From Bog-473 sp963840245 (GTDB lineage Bacteria > Actinomycetota > Acidimicrobiia > Acidimicrobiales > RAAP-2): DNA of 64,000 bases. Below, one piece after another: positions 43,606-50,981 of the stretch. Position numbers and translations under genes: made by a program. Position 1 is the stretch's first letter. Each line of letters opens with the position of its first letter. The DNA is taken from NCBI GenBank assembly GCA_963840245.1, contig CAWIYI010000026.1, positions 1 through 64,000 on the forward strand, in the 5' to 3' direction. A model generated the notes under the pieces. The model did no database searches and was not told where the DNA came from. It saw nothing but the letters and a program-made list of their open reading frames with translations.

Positions 43606-43614
43606 GGGTCTGCG

Positions 43615-43887
43615 ATGCGACACGCAACAGCCGATGACCTCCTACCGATCGAGGCCCTCCTGAGGGACCTGCGCTCCATCAGCGGCCTCGTCGAGCGCAA
43701 CCCAGGGACCTTCTACCGACGCTCCCGAGCCTTTCTGCACTTCCACGCCGACCCCTCCGGGCTCTTCGCCGACATCCGCCTCCACGGCGAGGACTTCGAG
43801 CGGCTCCCCGTTGACTCGCCCGCTGCGCAAGCGGCACTGCTCGGTCAGGTACGGATCGCAATGGGGGAGAACGTCATTCCCGGCTGA
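43615..43887 (+). CDS. small conserved-looking hypothetical protein
   Basis: A 90-residue soluble protein: M-R-H-A-T-A-D-D-L, then R-S-R-A-F-L-H-F-H-A-D-P-S-G-L-F-A-D-I-R and a C-terminal helix. The pattern of aromatic, His and Asp residues looks conserved, and similar small proteins occur in other actinobacteria, but I know no function. It stands alone between the export operon and the 536-bp gap before the HelD gene. Confidence 0.65.
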   Translation: MRHATADDLLPIEALLRDLRSISGLVERNPGTFYRRSRAFLHFHADPSGLFADIRLHGEDFERLPVDSPAAQAALLGQVRIAMGENVIPG

Positions 43888-44074
43888 ACCCGCCTTGGGG
43901 GGGCCGGCGGCGGCACCCGCCCGTCCGTCCGTCGTGACAACCGTTGACGTTCGGCCACTCCGCGGCAGGCGTTCATCGCCCGAGGTCGCACCAGTCCTGC
44001 CTGAGCGGGGTTCGGCGAGGGCACGACCCCAACGTCCCCGACCAGCCCGAATATCTATCTCCGCATGACCGCCG

Positions 44075-44088
44075 ATAATGTTCATTAT
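44075..44088. promoter_or_regulatory. palindrome ATAATG-TT-CATTAT
   Basis: A perfect 6-2-6 inverted repeat in an AT-rich pocket within GC-rich DNA. It could be a regulator site for the HelD unit; the protein that binds is unknown. Confidence 0.4.
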
Positions 44089-44253
44089 GTTAAGTCGTCA
44101 CGGTCAGAGGCGGTCGAGGGAGGCGCAGCGCGCTGGGCCGACCGACTCTCCCCCGGCGTCCGTCCGGAACATCAGTGCAGATGGAGGGGACCCGGGGGCT
44201 GGTTCGGTTCGGCGGGAGAAAAGGACTTGATTCCAAGGCGATAATTCAGTAAA

Positions 44254-44280
44254 GTGAGCGCCACTAGGCCCCTTGGTTAA
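44254..44280 (+). other. possible 8-residue leader peptide uORF
   Basis: GTG start, then codons for Ser-Ala-Thr-Arg-Pro-Leu-Gly and TAA. It lies about 77 nt before the leader terminator. Such uORFs control some antibiotic-induced actinobacterial genes by attenuation. The length is short enough to arise by chance. Confidence 0.25.
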
Positions 44281-44356
44281 AGGTTCAAAGTTCAAGCGGC
44301 CGAGAAGGCGAAAGCCCAGCTGGAGGGGTTGTTCGAGAGTTACAAAAGAGGTAGTG

Positions 44357-44380
44357 TCCCCGGTATGACCGGGGATTTTT
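44357..44380 (+). terminator. intrinsic terminator in the HelD leader
   Basis: TCCCCGGT-ATG-ACCGGGGA is a perfect 8-bp stem with a 3-nt loop, followed by five T. It ends 43 nt before the HelD ATG, so it either ends an upstream small RNA or attenuates the HelD gene. Confidence 0.8.
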
Positions 44381-44423
44381 GCGCGGGCCTTTTTGCGCGT
44401 GTATTGCCGGAATCGGACATCCG

Positions 44424-46451
44424 ATGAGCACCGCCGCTCCAGCGCCCGATGCAGAGGTTGCCGCTGAGCAGTCCTATCTCGAGTATGCCCTGGCGTCGCT
44501 TGGAGCGATGCGTCAGAGGGCCGAACTCCTTCTGCGTGATCTCATCGCCGCCGGGAATCCCGACCTGGACTACCTCGCCGCCCTCTCGCGACGGGTGTCG
44601 CTCCTGGCCGACAGCCCCCGGCCCCTCCTGTTTGGGCGGATCGACGATGAGGAGGGGGCCTCCTGGCATATCGGTCGTCGCCACGTAGAGGACACCCGAT
44701 CCGATCCGGTCGTCGTGGACTGGCGGGCCCCCGTGGCCGTGCCCTTCTACCGGGCCAGCGCCAAGGACGCGCTCGGGCTCGCCCGTCGTCGCCAGATCAT
44801 GGTGGATCGCGGCTCGGTCGTCGCCGTCGCCGACGACCTCTTCGGCACGGGCGAGGACAGCGCCGGCACCACCCGACTCCGTGGTGGCGATGCCCTCCTG
44901 GCCGAGCTCGAACGGGCCCGCACAGGCGAGATGCTCGACATCGTCGCCACCATCCAGGCCGAGCAGGACGAGATCATCCGCGCTCCCCTCGACCAGCTCC
45001 TCACCGTGCAGGGTGGACCAGGTACCGGAAAGACCGCCGTCGGGCTACACCGGGCAGCCTTCTTGCTCTACAACCACCCCGCCCTCAGTCGCGATGGCGT
45101 GCTGGTGCTCGGTCCGAGCCGGGCCTTTCTGCGGTACATCGCGCAGGTGCTGCCCTCCCTCGGCGAAGAAGCCGTCGTGCAAACGACCATCGCCGACATC
45201 GCCCCCAAGGTGAAGGTCCGCGTCGAGGAACCGATGGCGGTGCGGCGGGTCAAGGGGGACGCCCGCATGGGCGAGCTCCTGCGCCGGGCCCTCGAGGGTC
45301 GCCGCCGACTTCTCGACGAGGACGTGCGTCTGCGCGTGCGTTTCGCCCGGGCGACGTTGAGCCGGGAGCGCGTCAACAACCTTGTGGCGTCGATTGTCGC
45401 CCGACCCGGACCGTACAAGTCGGGCCGGGTCGCGCTGCGCGCCCGGCTCGTCAGCGAGGCGAGAACTGCGTTCCGCGCCTCGGGCCGGCTCGGCGCAGAC
45501 GAGGCGTGGTTCGAGGGAGAGCTGACCTCCTCGGAGGAGTTTGGGGCGCTCCTCGACACGCTCTGGCCCACGGTCTCCCCCACCACCTTCGTGCGCGAGT
45601 TGCTGTCGTCCCGCGGCCAGCTAGAGAGGTACGCCACGGGGCTGTTCTCCACGGCCGAGTGGGAGGTACTGCTCCGGACTCGTGACGCCAGGGTGTCGTC
45701 CACGGCGTGGAGCACCGACGACTTGGCCCTGCTCGACGAGGCCGCGTTCCTCAGCGCGGGTCGGACGCGCTCCTACGGCCACATCGTGGTGGACGAGGCC
45801 CAGGACCTCACCCCGATGCAGTTCCGCATGATCGCCCGGCGGGCGCCCTCGGGCTCGATCACCGTGCTCGGTGACCTGGCGCAGGCCACCGGTCCCTGGA
45901 CCTACGCCGACTGGGACGAGGTCCGGGGGCATCTGCCCGACTCCGCCCCGTCACACCACGATGAGCTGACGCTCGGCTACCGGGCCCCCGGCCGCGTGCT
46001 GGACTTCGCCTCCCGTCTCCTCGCCGAGGCGGCCCCGGGGATCCAGCCCACTTCTTCGATACGCCCGGGCCGCACCGATCCCGCCATCCGTCGCGTCGAC
46101 GAGAGTCAGCTCGCTCCCGCCGCCCTGGAGGAAGCCGCTGTGCTGGCCCGGGACCACCTACTGGTGGCTCTGGTCGTCCCCGAGGAGCTGGTGCCCGCCG
46201 TCACCCGGCTCTCCCGACGAAACACTCTGGTCGGAGTGCTCGAGCGCGATGCGATGACCCGGCCGATCACCATCGTCCCCGCCCCGGCGGCCAAGGGCCT
46301 GGAGTTCGACGCGGTGGTCGTCGTCGAGCCGGCCGCGATCGCAGGGGGTGACCGGCGCGGGCTCCGGCTGCTCTATGTGGCCATGACCCGTCCGATCCAG
46401 CACCTCAGCATCGTCCACACCTTGCCGCTACCCTCCTCCCTCCTCTGCTGA
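44424..46451 (+). CDS. HelD-family RNA polymerase-associated ATPase (UvrD-like)
   Basis: 675 residues. The N-terminal A-E-Q-S-Y-L-E-Y-A-L-A-S-L helix and F-G-R-I-D-D-E, then V-V-D-W-R-A-P-V-A-V-P-F-Y, are HelD-type. Walker A G-G-P-G-T-G-K-T is near residue 195, Walker B V-V-D-E-A-Q-D-L near 455, and V-A-M-T-R is motif VI. HelD proteins free stalled RNA polymerase, and the actinobacterial HelR branch protects it from rifamycins. Whether this copy belongs to that branch cannot be decided by eye. The leader terminator suggests induction by antitermination. Confidence 0.88.
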   Translation: MSTAAPAPDAEVAAEQSYLEYALASLGAMRQRAELLLRDLIAAGNPDLDYLAALSRRVSLLADSPRPLLFGRIDDEEGASWHIGRRHVEDTRSDPVVVDWRAPVAVPFYRASAKDALGLARRRQIMVDRGSVVAVADDLFGTGEDSAGTTRLRGGDALLAELERARTGEMLDIVATIQAEQDEIIRAPLDQLLTVQGGPGTGKTAVGLHRAAFLLYNHPALSRDGVLVLGPSRAFLRYIAQVLPSLGEEAVVQTTIADIAPKVKVRVEEPMAVRRVKGDARMGELLRRALEGRRRLLDEDVRLRVRFARATLSRERVNNLVASIVARPGPYKSGRVALRARLVSEARTAFRASGRLGADEAWFEGELTSSEEFGALLDTLWPTVSPTTFVRELLSSRGQLERYATGLFSTAEWEVLLRTRDARVSSTAWSTDDLALLDEAAFLSAGRTRSYGHIVVDEAQDLTPMQFRMIARRAPSGSITVLGDLAQATGPWTYADWDEVRGHLPDSAPSHHDELTLGYRAPGRVLDFASRLLAEAAPGIQPTSSIRPGRTDPAIRRVDESQLAPAALEEAAVLARDHLLVALVVPEELVPAVTRLSRRNTLVGVLERDAMTRPITIVPAPAAKGLEFDAVVVVEPAAIAGGDRRGLRLLYVAMTRPIQHLSIVHTLPLPSSLLC

Positions 46452-46467
46452 GCGCACGGCATTCCCC

Positions 46468-46473
46468 TACGAT
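46468..46473 (+). promoter_or_regulatory. -10-like hexamer TACGAT of the SDR gene
   Basis: It lies 7 nt before ATG 46481. Confidence 0.4.
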
Positions 46474-46480
46474 CCACCCC

Positions 46481-47230
46481 ATGGCACTGGACGTCGAGGG
46501 CAGGGTCGCCCTCATCACCGGCGGGAGTAACGGCATCGGTGAGGGGGTCGCCCGCCACCTGGCCGGCCGAGGCGCCCATGTCGTCATTGCCGACATCGAC
46601 GTTGCCCGGGGAAAGGCCGTGGCCGACGATCTCGACGGCCGGTTCGTCCGGACCGACGTCACCGATCCGGCGGCGAACAGCGCCGCGGTCGCACTCGCGG
46701 TCGAGGCCTTCGGTGGGCTCCATATCGCGCACCTCAATGCGGGCGTCACGTCGTGGTGCGGCATGGGTGACGATTTCGACCCGGAGGCATACCGGAGTTC
46801 GATGGCCATCAACCTCGACGGGGTCGTCTACGGAATGGCCGCCGCCCGCCCGGCCATCAAGGCGAGTGGCGGCGGCACGATCGTGGCCACCGCATCGATG
46901 GCCGGCCTCGTGGCCACGCCGTTCGACCCGATCTACGCGGCCAACAAGCACGCGGTCGTCGGCCTGGCGCGTTCGTTGGGGCAGGTCTACGAGCCCGATG
47001 GCATCCGCGTGCATGCGCTGTGCCCCTCCTTCGCCTACACCAACATCATTAAGGGCTCAGAGCAGACGCTGCTCGACATGGGTTTCCCGATTATCGACGT
47101 GGCCGACGTCGTGGCGGCCTTCCAGCGCATCCTCGACTCGGATTCCACGGGCCAGTGCTGGTACGTCGTCGCCGGGCGGGAGAGCGAGCCGTTCCAGTTC
47201 CGACGTGCACCGGGGCCGCGACTCGACTGA
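46481..47230 (+). CDS. short-chain dehydrogenase/reductase
   Basis: A 249-residue classical SDR. The cofactor motif is T-G-G-S-N-G-I-G-E-G near residue 12. The second-strand Asp (A-D-I-D-V) suggests NAD preference. N-A-G-V-T follows, then the catalytic Ser (A-S-M-A-G) and Y-A-A-N-K. The substrate is unknown. The fluoride riboswitch begins about 50 nt after the stop. Confidence 0.92.
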   Translation: MALDVEGRVALITGGSNGIGEGVARHLAGRGAHVVIADIDVARGKAVADDLDGRFVRTDVTDPAANSAAVALAVEAFGGLHIAHLNAGVTSWCGMGDDFDPEAYRSSMAINLDGVVYGMAAARPAIKASGGGTIVATASMAGLVATPFDPIYAANKHAVVGLARSLGQVYEPDGIRVHALCPSFAYTNIIKGSEQTLLDMGFPIIDVADVVAAFQRILDSDSTGQCWYVVAGRESEPFQFRRAPGPRLD

Positions 47231-47280
47231 GGCCATACGCAGCGTGATCACCGCCGGTGGCTACGATCGGAACACGACGA

Positions 47281-47355
47281 CCGGCGATGGGTCCCGCCGG
47301 GGGGCGCCCGCCCCGAACCGCCGACAGACATGGCTGATGGCTCCTGAGCGGCGGT
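47281..47355 (+). ncRNA. fluoride riboswitch (crcB motif)
   Basis: CCGGCG-ATGGGTCC-CGCCGG forms a stem with the 8-nt loop of the crcB aptamer. After a variable spacer comes GGCTGATGGCTCCTGA, matching the conserved 3' strand whose GGCUCC can pair back with the loop. I matched it by eye to the Thermotoga crcB RNA as I remember it. ACCGCCG (47317-47323) and CGGCGGT (47349-47355) form a second 7-bp stem that may be the switching element. GGGAGGG, a Shine-Dalgarno for crcB, follows at 47358. It is directly upstream of two fluoride channel genes. Confidence 0.88.
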
Positions 47356-47371
47356 ACGGGAGGGCCGGGCC

Positions 47372-47845
47372 ATGGACGAAGACCCGCAAGAGCACAGGCA
47401 CGAGCCGGGCGCGGGCGAACGCGATCTCCTCGACGAGCCTGTACTCCCGCGCCTCGGCCTTTCGGCCGTCGCGCTGCTGGCCATCTTCGTCGGCGGCGGC
47501 ATCGGCACCGTCGCCCGCTACCTCATCGACGCGCACCACCCGTTGGCGCCGGGCGCCTTTCCCTGGCCGACCCTGCTGATCAACCTTTCCGGCTCGTTGG
47601 TCGTCGGCCTGCTGGTGCCGATCAGCGAGCATGTGGCAGACCGCGCCCCGCTGGTGCGCCCACTCCTCATCGTCGGCTTCCTCGGAGGATGGACCACCTA
47701 CTCCACGCTGGCGATCGAGTCCGCGCTCCTGGCCAAGGACGGCGACGTCGGGAGCGGCCTGGGCTACCTCGCGGCGACCGTCTTCGGCGGACTCACCCTC
47801 GTCGTGGTCGGCAACGCTCTCGGCCGGCGGGTGGCGCTCAGGTGA
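47372..47845 (+). CDS. crcB1: fluoride channel subunit CrcB/FluC, first copy
   Basis: A 157-residue small membrane protein with four predicted helices after a charged about 30-residue N-terminal tail. Family motifs are G-T-V-A-R-Y, L-L-I-N-L-S-G-S-L and G-F-L-G-G-W-T-T-Y-S-T, lining the fluoride pore. The ATG follows the riboswitch and a GGGAGGG site. The stop overlaps crcB2 (GTGA). Paired crcB genes usually encode opposite-topology halves of a heterodimer. Confidence 0.95.
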   Translation: MDEDPQEHRHEPGAGERDLLDEPVLPRLGLSAVALLAIFVGGGIGTVARYLIDAHHPLAPGAFPWPTLLINLSGSLVVGLLVPISEHVADRAPLVRPLLIVGFLGGWTTYSTLAIESALLAKDGDVGSGLGYLAATVFGGLTLVVVGNALGRRVALR

Positions 47846-48234
47846 GCAGCTCCTCCCCTACGCTTGGCCTCGCCCTCATCGTGGCCCTGGCGGGCGGCGC
47901 CGGCGCCGTCCTTCGTGCGCTGCTCATCCACCATGTCGGCGTCCGTCGGTTGGACCCGCTGCCGCTCGGCACCGTCCTCGTGAACGGCTCGGGGTCGCTC
48001 CTCCTCGGGATCCTGACCGGGCTCTCCCTCTACCACGGCCTCGGGTCCCGCCTCCTCGCCGTCATCGGGGTGGGGCTGTGCGGCGGGTACACGACCTGGT
48101 CCACGGCGAGCTGGGAGTCGATCCACTTGCTCCGCACGGGCCACCGGACCGAGGCGATCGTCTACACGTTCGGCGGTCTCGCGGTTTGTCTCGGTGCGGC
48201 CGCGGCCGGACTCGGCCTCATGGCCTGGGCGTGA
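47842..48234 (+). CDS. crcB2: fluoride channel subunit CrcB/FluC, second copy
   Basis: 130 residues, four helices. The same signature is visible as V-L-V-N-G-S-G-S-L-L and G-L-C-G-G-Y-T-T-W-S-T. It lacks the charged N-terminal tail of crcB1, fitting a partner inserted the other way. The GTG start overlaps the crcB1 stop. Exports fluoride passively from the cytoplasm. Confidence 0.95.
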   Translation: MSSSSPTLGLALIVALAGGAGAVLRALLIHHVGVRRLDPLPLGTVLVNGSGSLLLGILTGLSLYHGLGSRLLAVIGVGLCGGYTTWSTASWESIHLLRTGHRTEAIVYTFGGLAVCLGAAAAGLGLMAWA

Positions 48235-48380
48235 TGTCCCCAAGCCTTGCCTAACCCGGGTGTTGCGAACCACGTCGTCAAGGCGTCAACCACCCCATCC
48301 AGGCGACATGTCCGGCCGAATGCCTGGACACTTCCGCTTTGCGTTCAGCACGTCTTCGCGCGATCGGTGCCTCCGGAGGA

Positions 48381-49541
48381 TCACGAGCTCTCGATAAGGG
48401 AATTGATCCTCGCATTGAGCGCGGTTTGATTCACGACGTGCACGTACACCTCCGGCGGACGGTCCACACCTGACCCCCAGGACAATCCACCCTGGGCATT
48501 GACGACCGCCGCACCACCCTGACCCAGCTCTGAGAAAATCCCAGCCCCTCCCCCGACCGCATACAGCATCGTGGGTCCGTCCCAATCACCGTCGCCCGGC
48601 GGTCCGCAATTGAAGAGCTTTTGGTAGACGATGCGCATCGGGTTCTTCGGGGGTACCGAGGAACAGAGGCTGCCGCCGACTTTTGTGTTGATGCCAGTGA
48701 AGCCATCGACCCAGGCGATAGGTGTGGGCCAACCTTGGGTACCCACGACCAATTGGGTGGCGGCGATGTCAAGACGTTCGTTGGTGAACGGGGGACCTCC
48801 CGTTGGGAAGAGCCCGTCTTCGATCACGAGCTTCTTCACCTTCCGCGCCACGAGCGCACGTCCGGGCAGCGAACTCCCGTGACCCGGACTGGACCGCAGC
48901 AGACCTGCCAAGTTGGTGTCGCCACCGATTGCGACGACCGTCACGCTGTGATCTGGCTGGGCCGCCAACACGCGACGGTAGAGAGTGGCCGCCGGCTGCG
49001 CCTGCGAACTGTTCCGAATGGCGTGCGGCAGCTGCTCCGCCAGTTCGTTGCTGTAACCACGCGGTGCCGTGTCAGCGGAGCTATCGGGCGCAGTTCCGAC
49101 CGGGATCCCGCTATGCCCATAGGCCGTGTCGATGGCGTCCAGCGCGGCAGCAGCCAGCGGGTTTCGAATATCCGACATGACCGCGAGAATCTGGACTTTG
49201 CCACGTTGCTGGAGGACATTGGCCATCCCGACCGCGGTGGCGTCATCCCACCAGAGGGAGAGGTCGCTGTCGATGATGATGCGCTGCGGACCGCCGCTGG
49301 CTGTGTCGGCGGCTGACACCGGAGACGTTGACGCGAAGCCAGAAAGCCCTAGTGCGACGAGGAGTACCACGAGGACCGCGACTGCAAGCGAACCTTTTCT
49401 CTGGGTCACACTCGCGCTTCCCTCGAGGGACGCCGCCGAGCTGCCCCTTGGGATTGGTCGGACGATGCTCAAGGCTGTGAACTCACCCGTGCTTGCAGTT
49501 TCGCACATCGCTTCTTCGGTTCTGACGGCGACCTGATGCAT
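48381..49541 (-). CDS. secreted nucleoside-hydrolase-like protein
   Basis: 386 residues. An N-terminal membrane/signal segment (L-A-V-A-V-L-V-V-L-L-V-A-L-G-L-S-G-F-A) is followed by I-I-I-D-S-D-L-S-L-W-W-D-D-A-T-A-V-G. This corresponds to the D-T-D-x-G-x-D-D calcium site of inosine-uridine nucleoside hydrolases with changes. G-G-D-T-N-L-A-G and a C-terminal Asn/Asp region fit the fold. The changed metal motif means substrate and even activity are uncertain. It is monocistronic. Confidence 0.75.
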   Translation of the reverse strand: MHQVAVRTEEAMCETASTGEFTALSIVRPIPRGSSAASLEGSASVTQRKGSLAVAVLVVLLVALGLSGFASTSPVSAADTASGGPQRIIIDSDLSLWWDDATAVGMANVLQQRGKVQILAVMSDIRNPLAAAALDAIDTAYGHSGIPVGTAPDSSADTAPRGYSNELAEQLPHAIRNSSQAQPAATLYRRVLAAQPDHSVTVVAIGGDTNLAGLLRSSPGHGSSLPGRALVARKVKKLVIEDGLFPTGGPPFTNERLDIAATQLVVGTQGWPTPIAWVDGFTGINTKVGGSLCSSVPPKNPMRIVYQKLFNCGPPGDGDWDGPTMLYAVGGGAGIFSELGQGGAAVVNAQGGLSWGSGVDRPPEVYVHVVNQTALNARINSLIESS

Positions 49542-49661
49542 AGCACAGGTGACGGTCCGAACCGTCGGTGAGCCGCCGGGGCTCAGTGATTCGCCCTGGT
49601 CATTCGGCGCTTGCGCGAGTGGCTTGGTTGACTGGCTCGTTGGCGGTGGCGCGTCGCACCC

Positions 49662-50132
49662 TCATCCCCACTGGCCGGGCGAGTAGTCACCGGCGGGCTG
49701 GCGCGTGATGACGTTGAGGCGGTTGTAGAGGTTGATGAGGGCGATGAGGCAGACCAGTGCGCCGAGCTGGTCATCGTCGTAGTGCTTGGCCGCGTTGGCC
49801 CAGGCTTCGTCGGAGACGCTGCCGCCGTCAGACAGCCGAGTGCCCTGCTCGGTGAGCTCGAGAGCAGCCCTTTCGGCTTCGGTGAAGACAGTGGCCTCTC
49901 GCCAGGCAGCGACCAGGTTGAGCCGCACCGAGCTTTCCCCGCGATGCTCGGCGTCCTTCGTATGCATGTCCAGGCAGCCGGCGCAGCCGTTGATCTGGCT
50001 GGCTCGGATCTTGACGAGCTCTTGGGTCGGAACGGGCAGAGTCGAGCCGGTCAGGACCGCGCCCGATGACGTGATGTGCTTGGCGAACTTTCCATCTATG
50101 GCACCGCTGGAGTAGTCGAGTCGTGCGTCCAT
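49662..50132 (-). CDS. carboxymuconolactone decarboxylase / AhpD-like protein
   Basis: A 156-residue helical protein with the AhpD core C-A-G-C-L-D-M-H-T-K-D-A near residue 53, whose Cys pair and His form the peroxidase/reductase relay. A-W-R-E-A-T-V-F-T-E-A-E is the usual following helix. The ATG at 50132 is set by AAAAGGAG 8 nt upstream. It probably detoxifies peroxide-like compounds or acts on an unknown substrate. Confidence 0.88.
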   Translation of the reverse strand: MDARLDYSSGAIDGKFAKHITSSGAVLTGSTLPVPTQELVKIRASQINGCAGCLDMHTKDAEHRGESSVRLNLVAAWREATVFTEAERAALELTEQGTRLSDGGSVSDEAWANAAKHYDDDQLGALVCLIALINLYNRLNVITRQPAGDYSPGQWG

Positions 50133-50320
50133 GCTGATCTCCTTTTTTGATTTCGGGTCTTCCAACCTCTGACCCCATGGCACCGCAAGATGTGACAGAC
50201 CGGCCCGACGTGCCTCGGCGGGTCAGCTGACCCTTCGCACTTTGAGCCTTCGCCCGGATCGCCGGGAGCAGCCGACGTATCGCTTGCGAGCGATCCGGCC
50301 GGCAAGGTGTCATCCCGGTT

Positions 50321-50881
50321 TCAGGGATGCGCGCCGAAATCGACATCCTTGGTCTCGACGACCCGGGCCGAGCGTCCCGGTGCCGCCTGGTAGGTCCAAT
50401 ACAGGTTCGTGTGGGCAATGACCTGGTCTGGAGGTGGTGCCCCCCAAGCAGTCTGATCCTCGGTTGTGTGGGCATCGCCGACCAGTGTCGTGTCGTATCC
50501 CCTGACGAACGCACCGTGGAGTGTCGAGCGGATGCATGCATCGGTTTGTGCGCCGACGACGAAAAGTTGACCGACTCCGAAACCCGACAAGACGGATTCG
50601 AGGGTGGTGTCCTCGAATGAGTCGCCGTACTTCTTGTCGATATGCGGTTCGGAATCGATCGGAGTGAGTTCGGGGACGATCTCCCAGGAATCGCTGCCTC
50701 TGGCACGCGGCCCGTCGGAATCCTGAACCCAGATAACGGGAATCTGTTCCCGTCGGGCGTTCTCAACGATGCGCTCGATATTCGCGACCACGGCGTCGCG
50801 CTCGTAGTTGCCGCTGACTACGCCGTTCTGCACGTCGACGACGAGAAGCGCGGCATTGGGTCGGTTCTCGAGTGTGGTCAT
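50321..50881 (-). CDS. isochorismatase-like cysteine hydrolase
   Basis: A 186-residue alpha/beta hydrolase of the isochorismatase/nicotinamidase group. The triad is visible as Asp in V-V-D-V-Q-N-G, Lys in D-K-K-Y-G-D-S-F and Cys in Q-T-D-A-C-I-R-S-T. The substrate cannot be assigned. GAGGAGGAG before ATG 50881 sets the start and rejects an upstream ATG at 50971. Confidence 0.9.
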   Translation of the reverse strand: MTTLENRPNAALLVVDVQNGVVSGNYERDAVVANIERIVENARREQIPVIWVQDSDGPRARGSDSWEIVPELTPIDSEPHIDKKYGDSFEDTTLESVLSGFGVGQLFVVGAQTDACIRSTLHGAFVRGYDTTLVGDAHTTEDQTAWGAPPPDQVIAHTNLYWTYQAAPGRSARVVETKDVDFGAHP

Positions 50882-50981
50882 AGCTCCTCCTCTCGGTGCG
50901 TCCGGAATGCTCACCACCCACAGGGAGATATACCCAGCAGGGGACCGGAGTTCACTGATCCGCCTCTTCAACGCGGCCAGA

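Larger units (their letters stand above)
43888..44423 (+). other. 536-bp gap: AT-rich palindrome, short uORF and leader terminator before the HelD gene
   Basis: After about 170 bp of featureless GC-rich DNA the composition drops. The gap then holds an ATAATG-TT-CATTAT palindrome (44075-44088), CCAAGG/CCTTGG arms around 44233-44276, a 9-codon reading frame (44254-44280) and a strong intrinsic terminator (44357-44380), all before the HelD ATG at 44424. Confidence 0.6.

Noticed and set aside
44281..44295. tRNA T-loop-like GGTTCAAAG in the HelD leader
   Set aside because: No acceptor, D or anticodon stem can be built around it.
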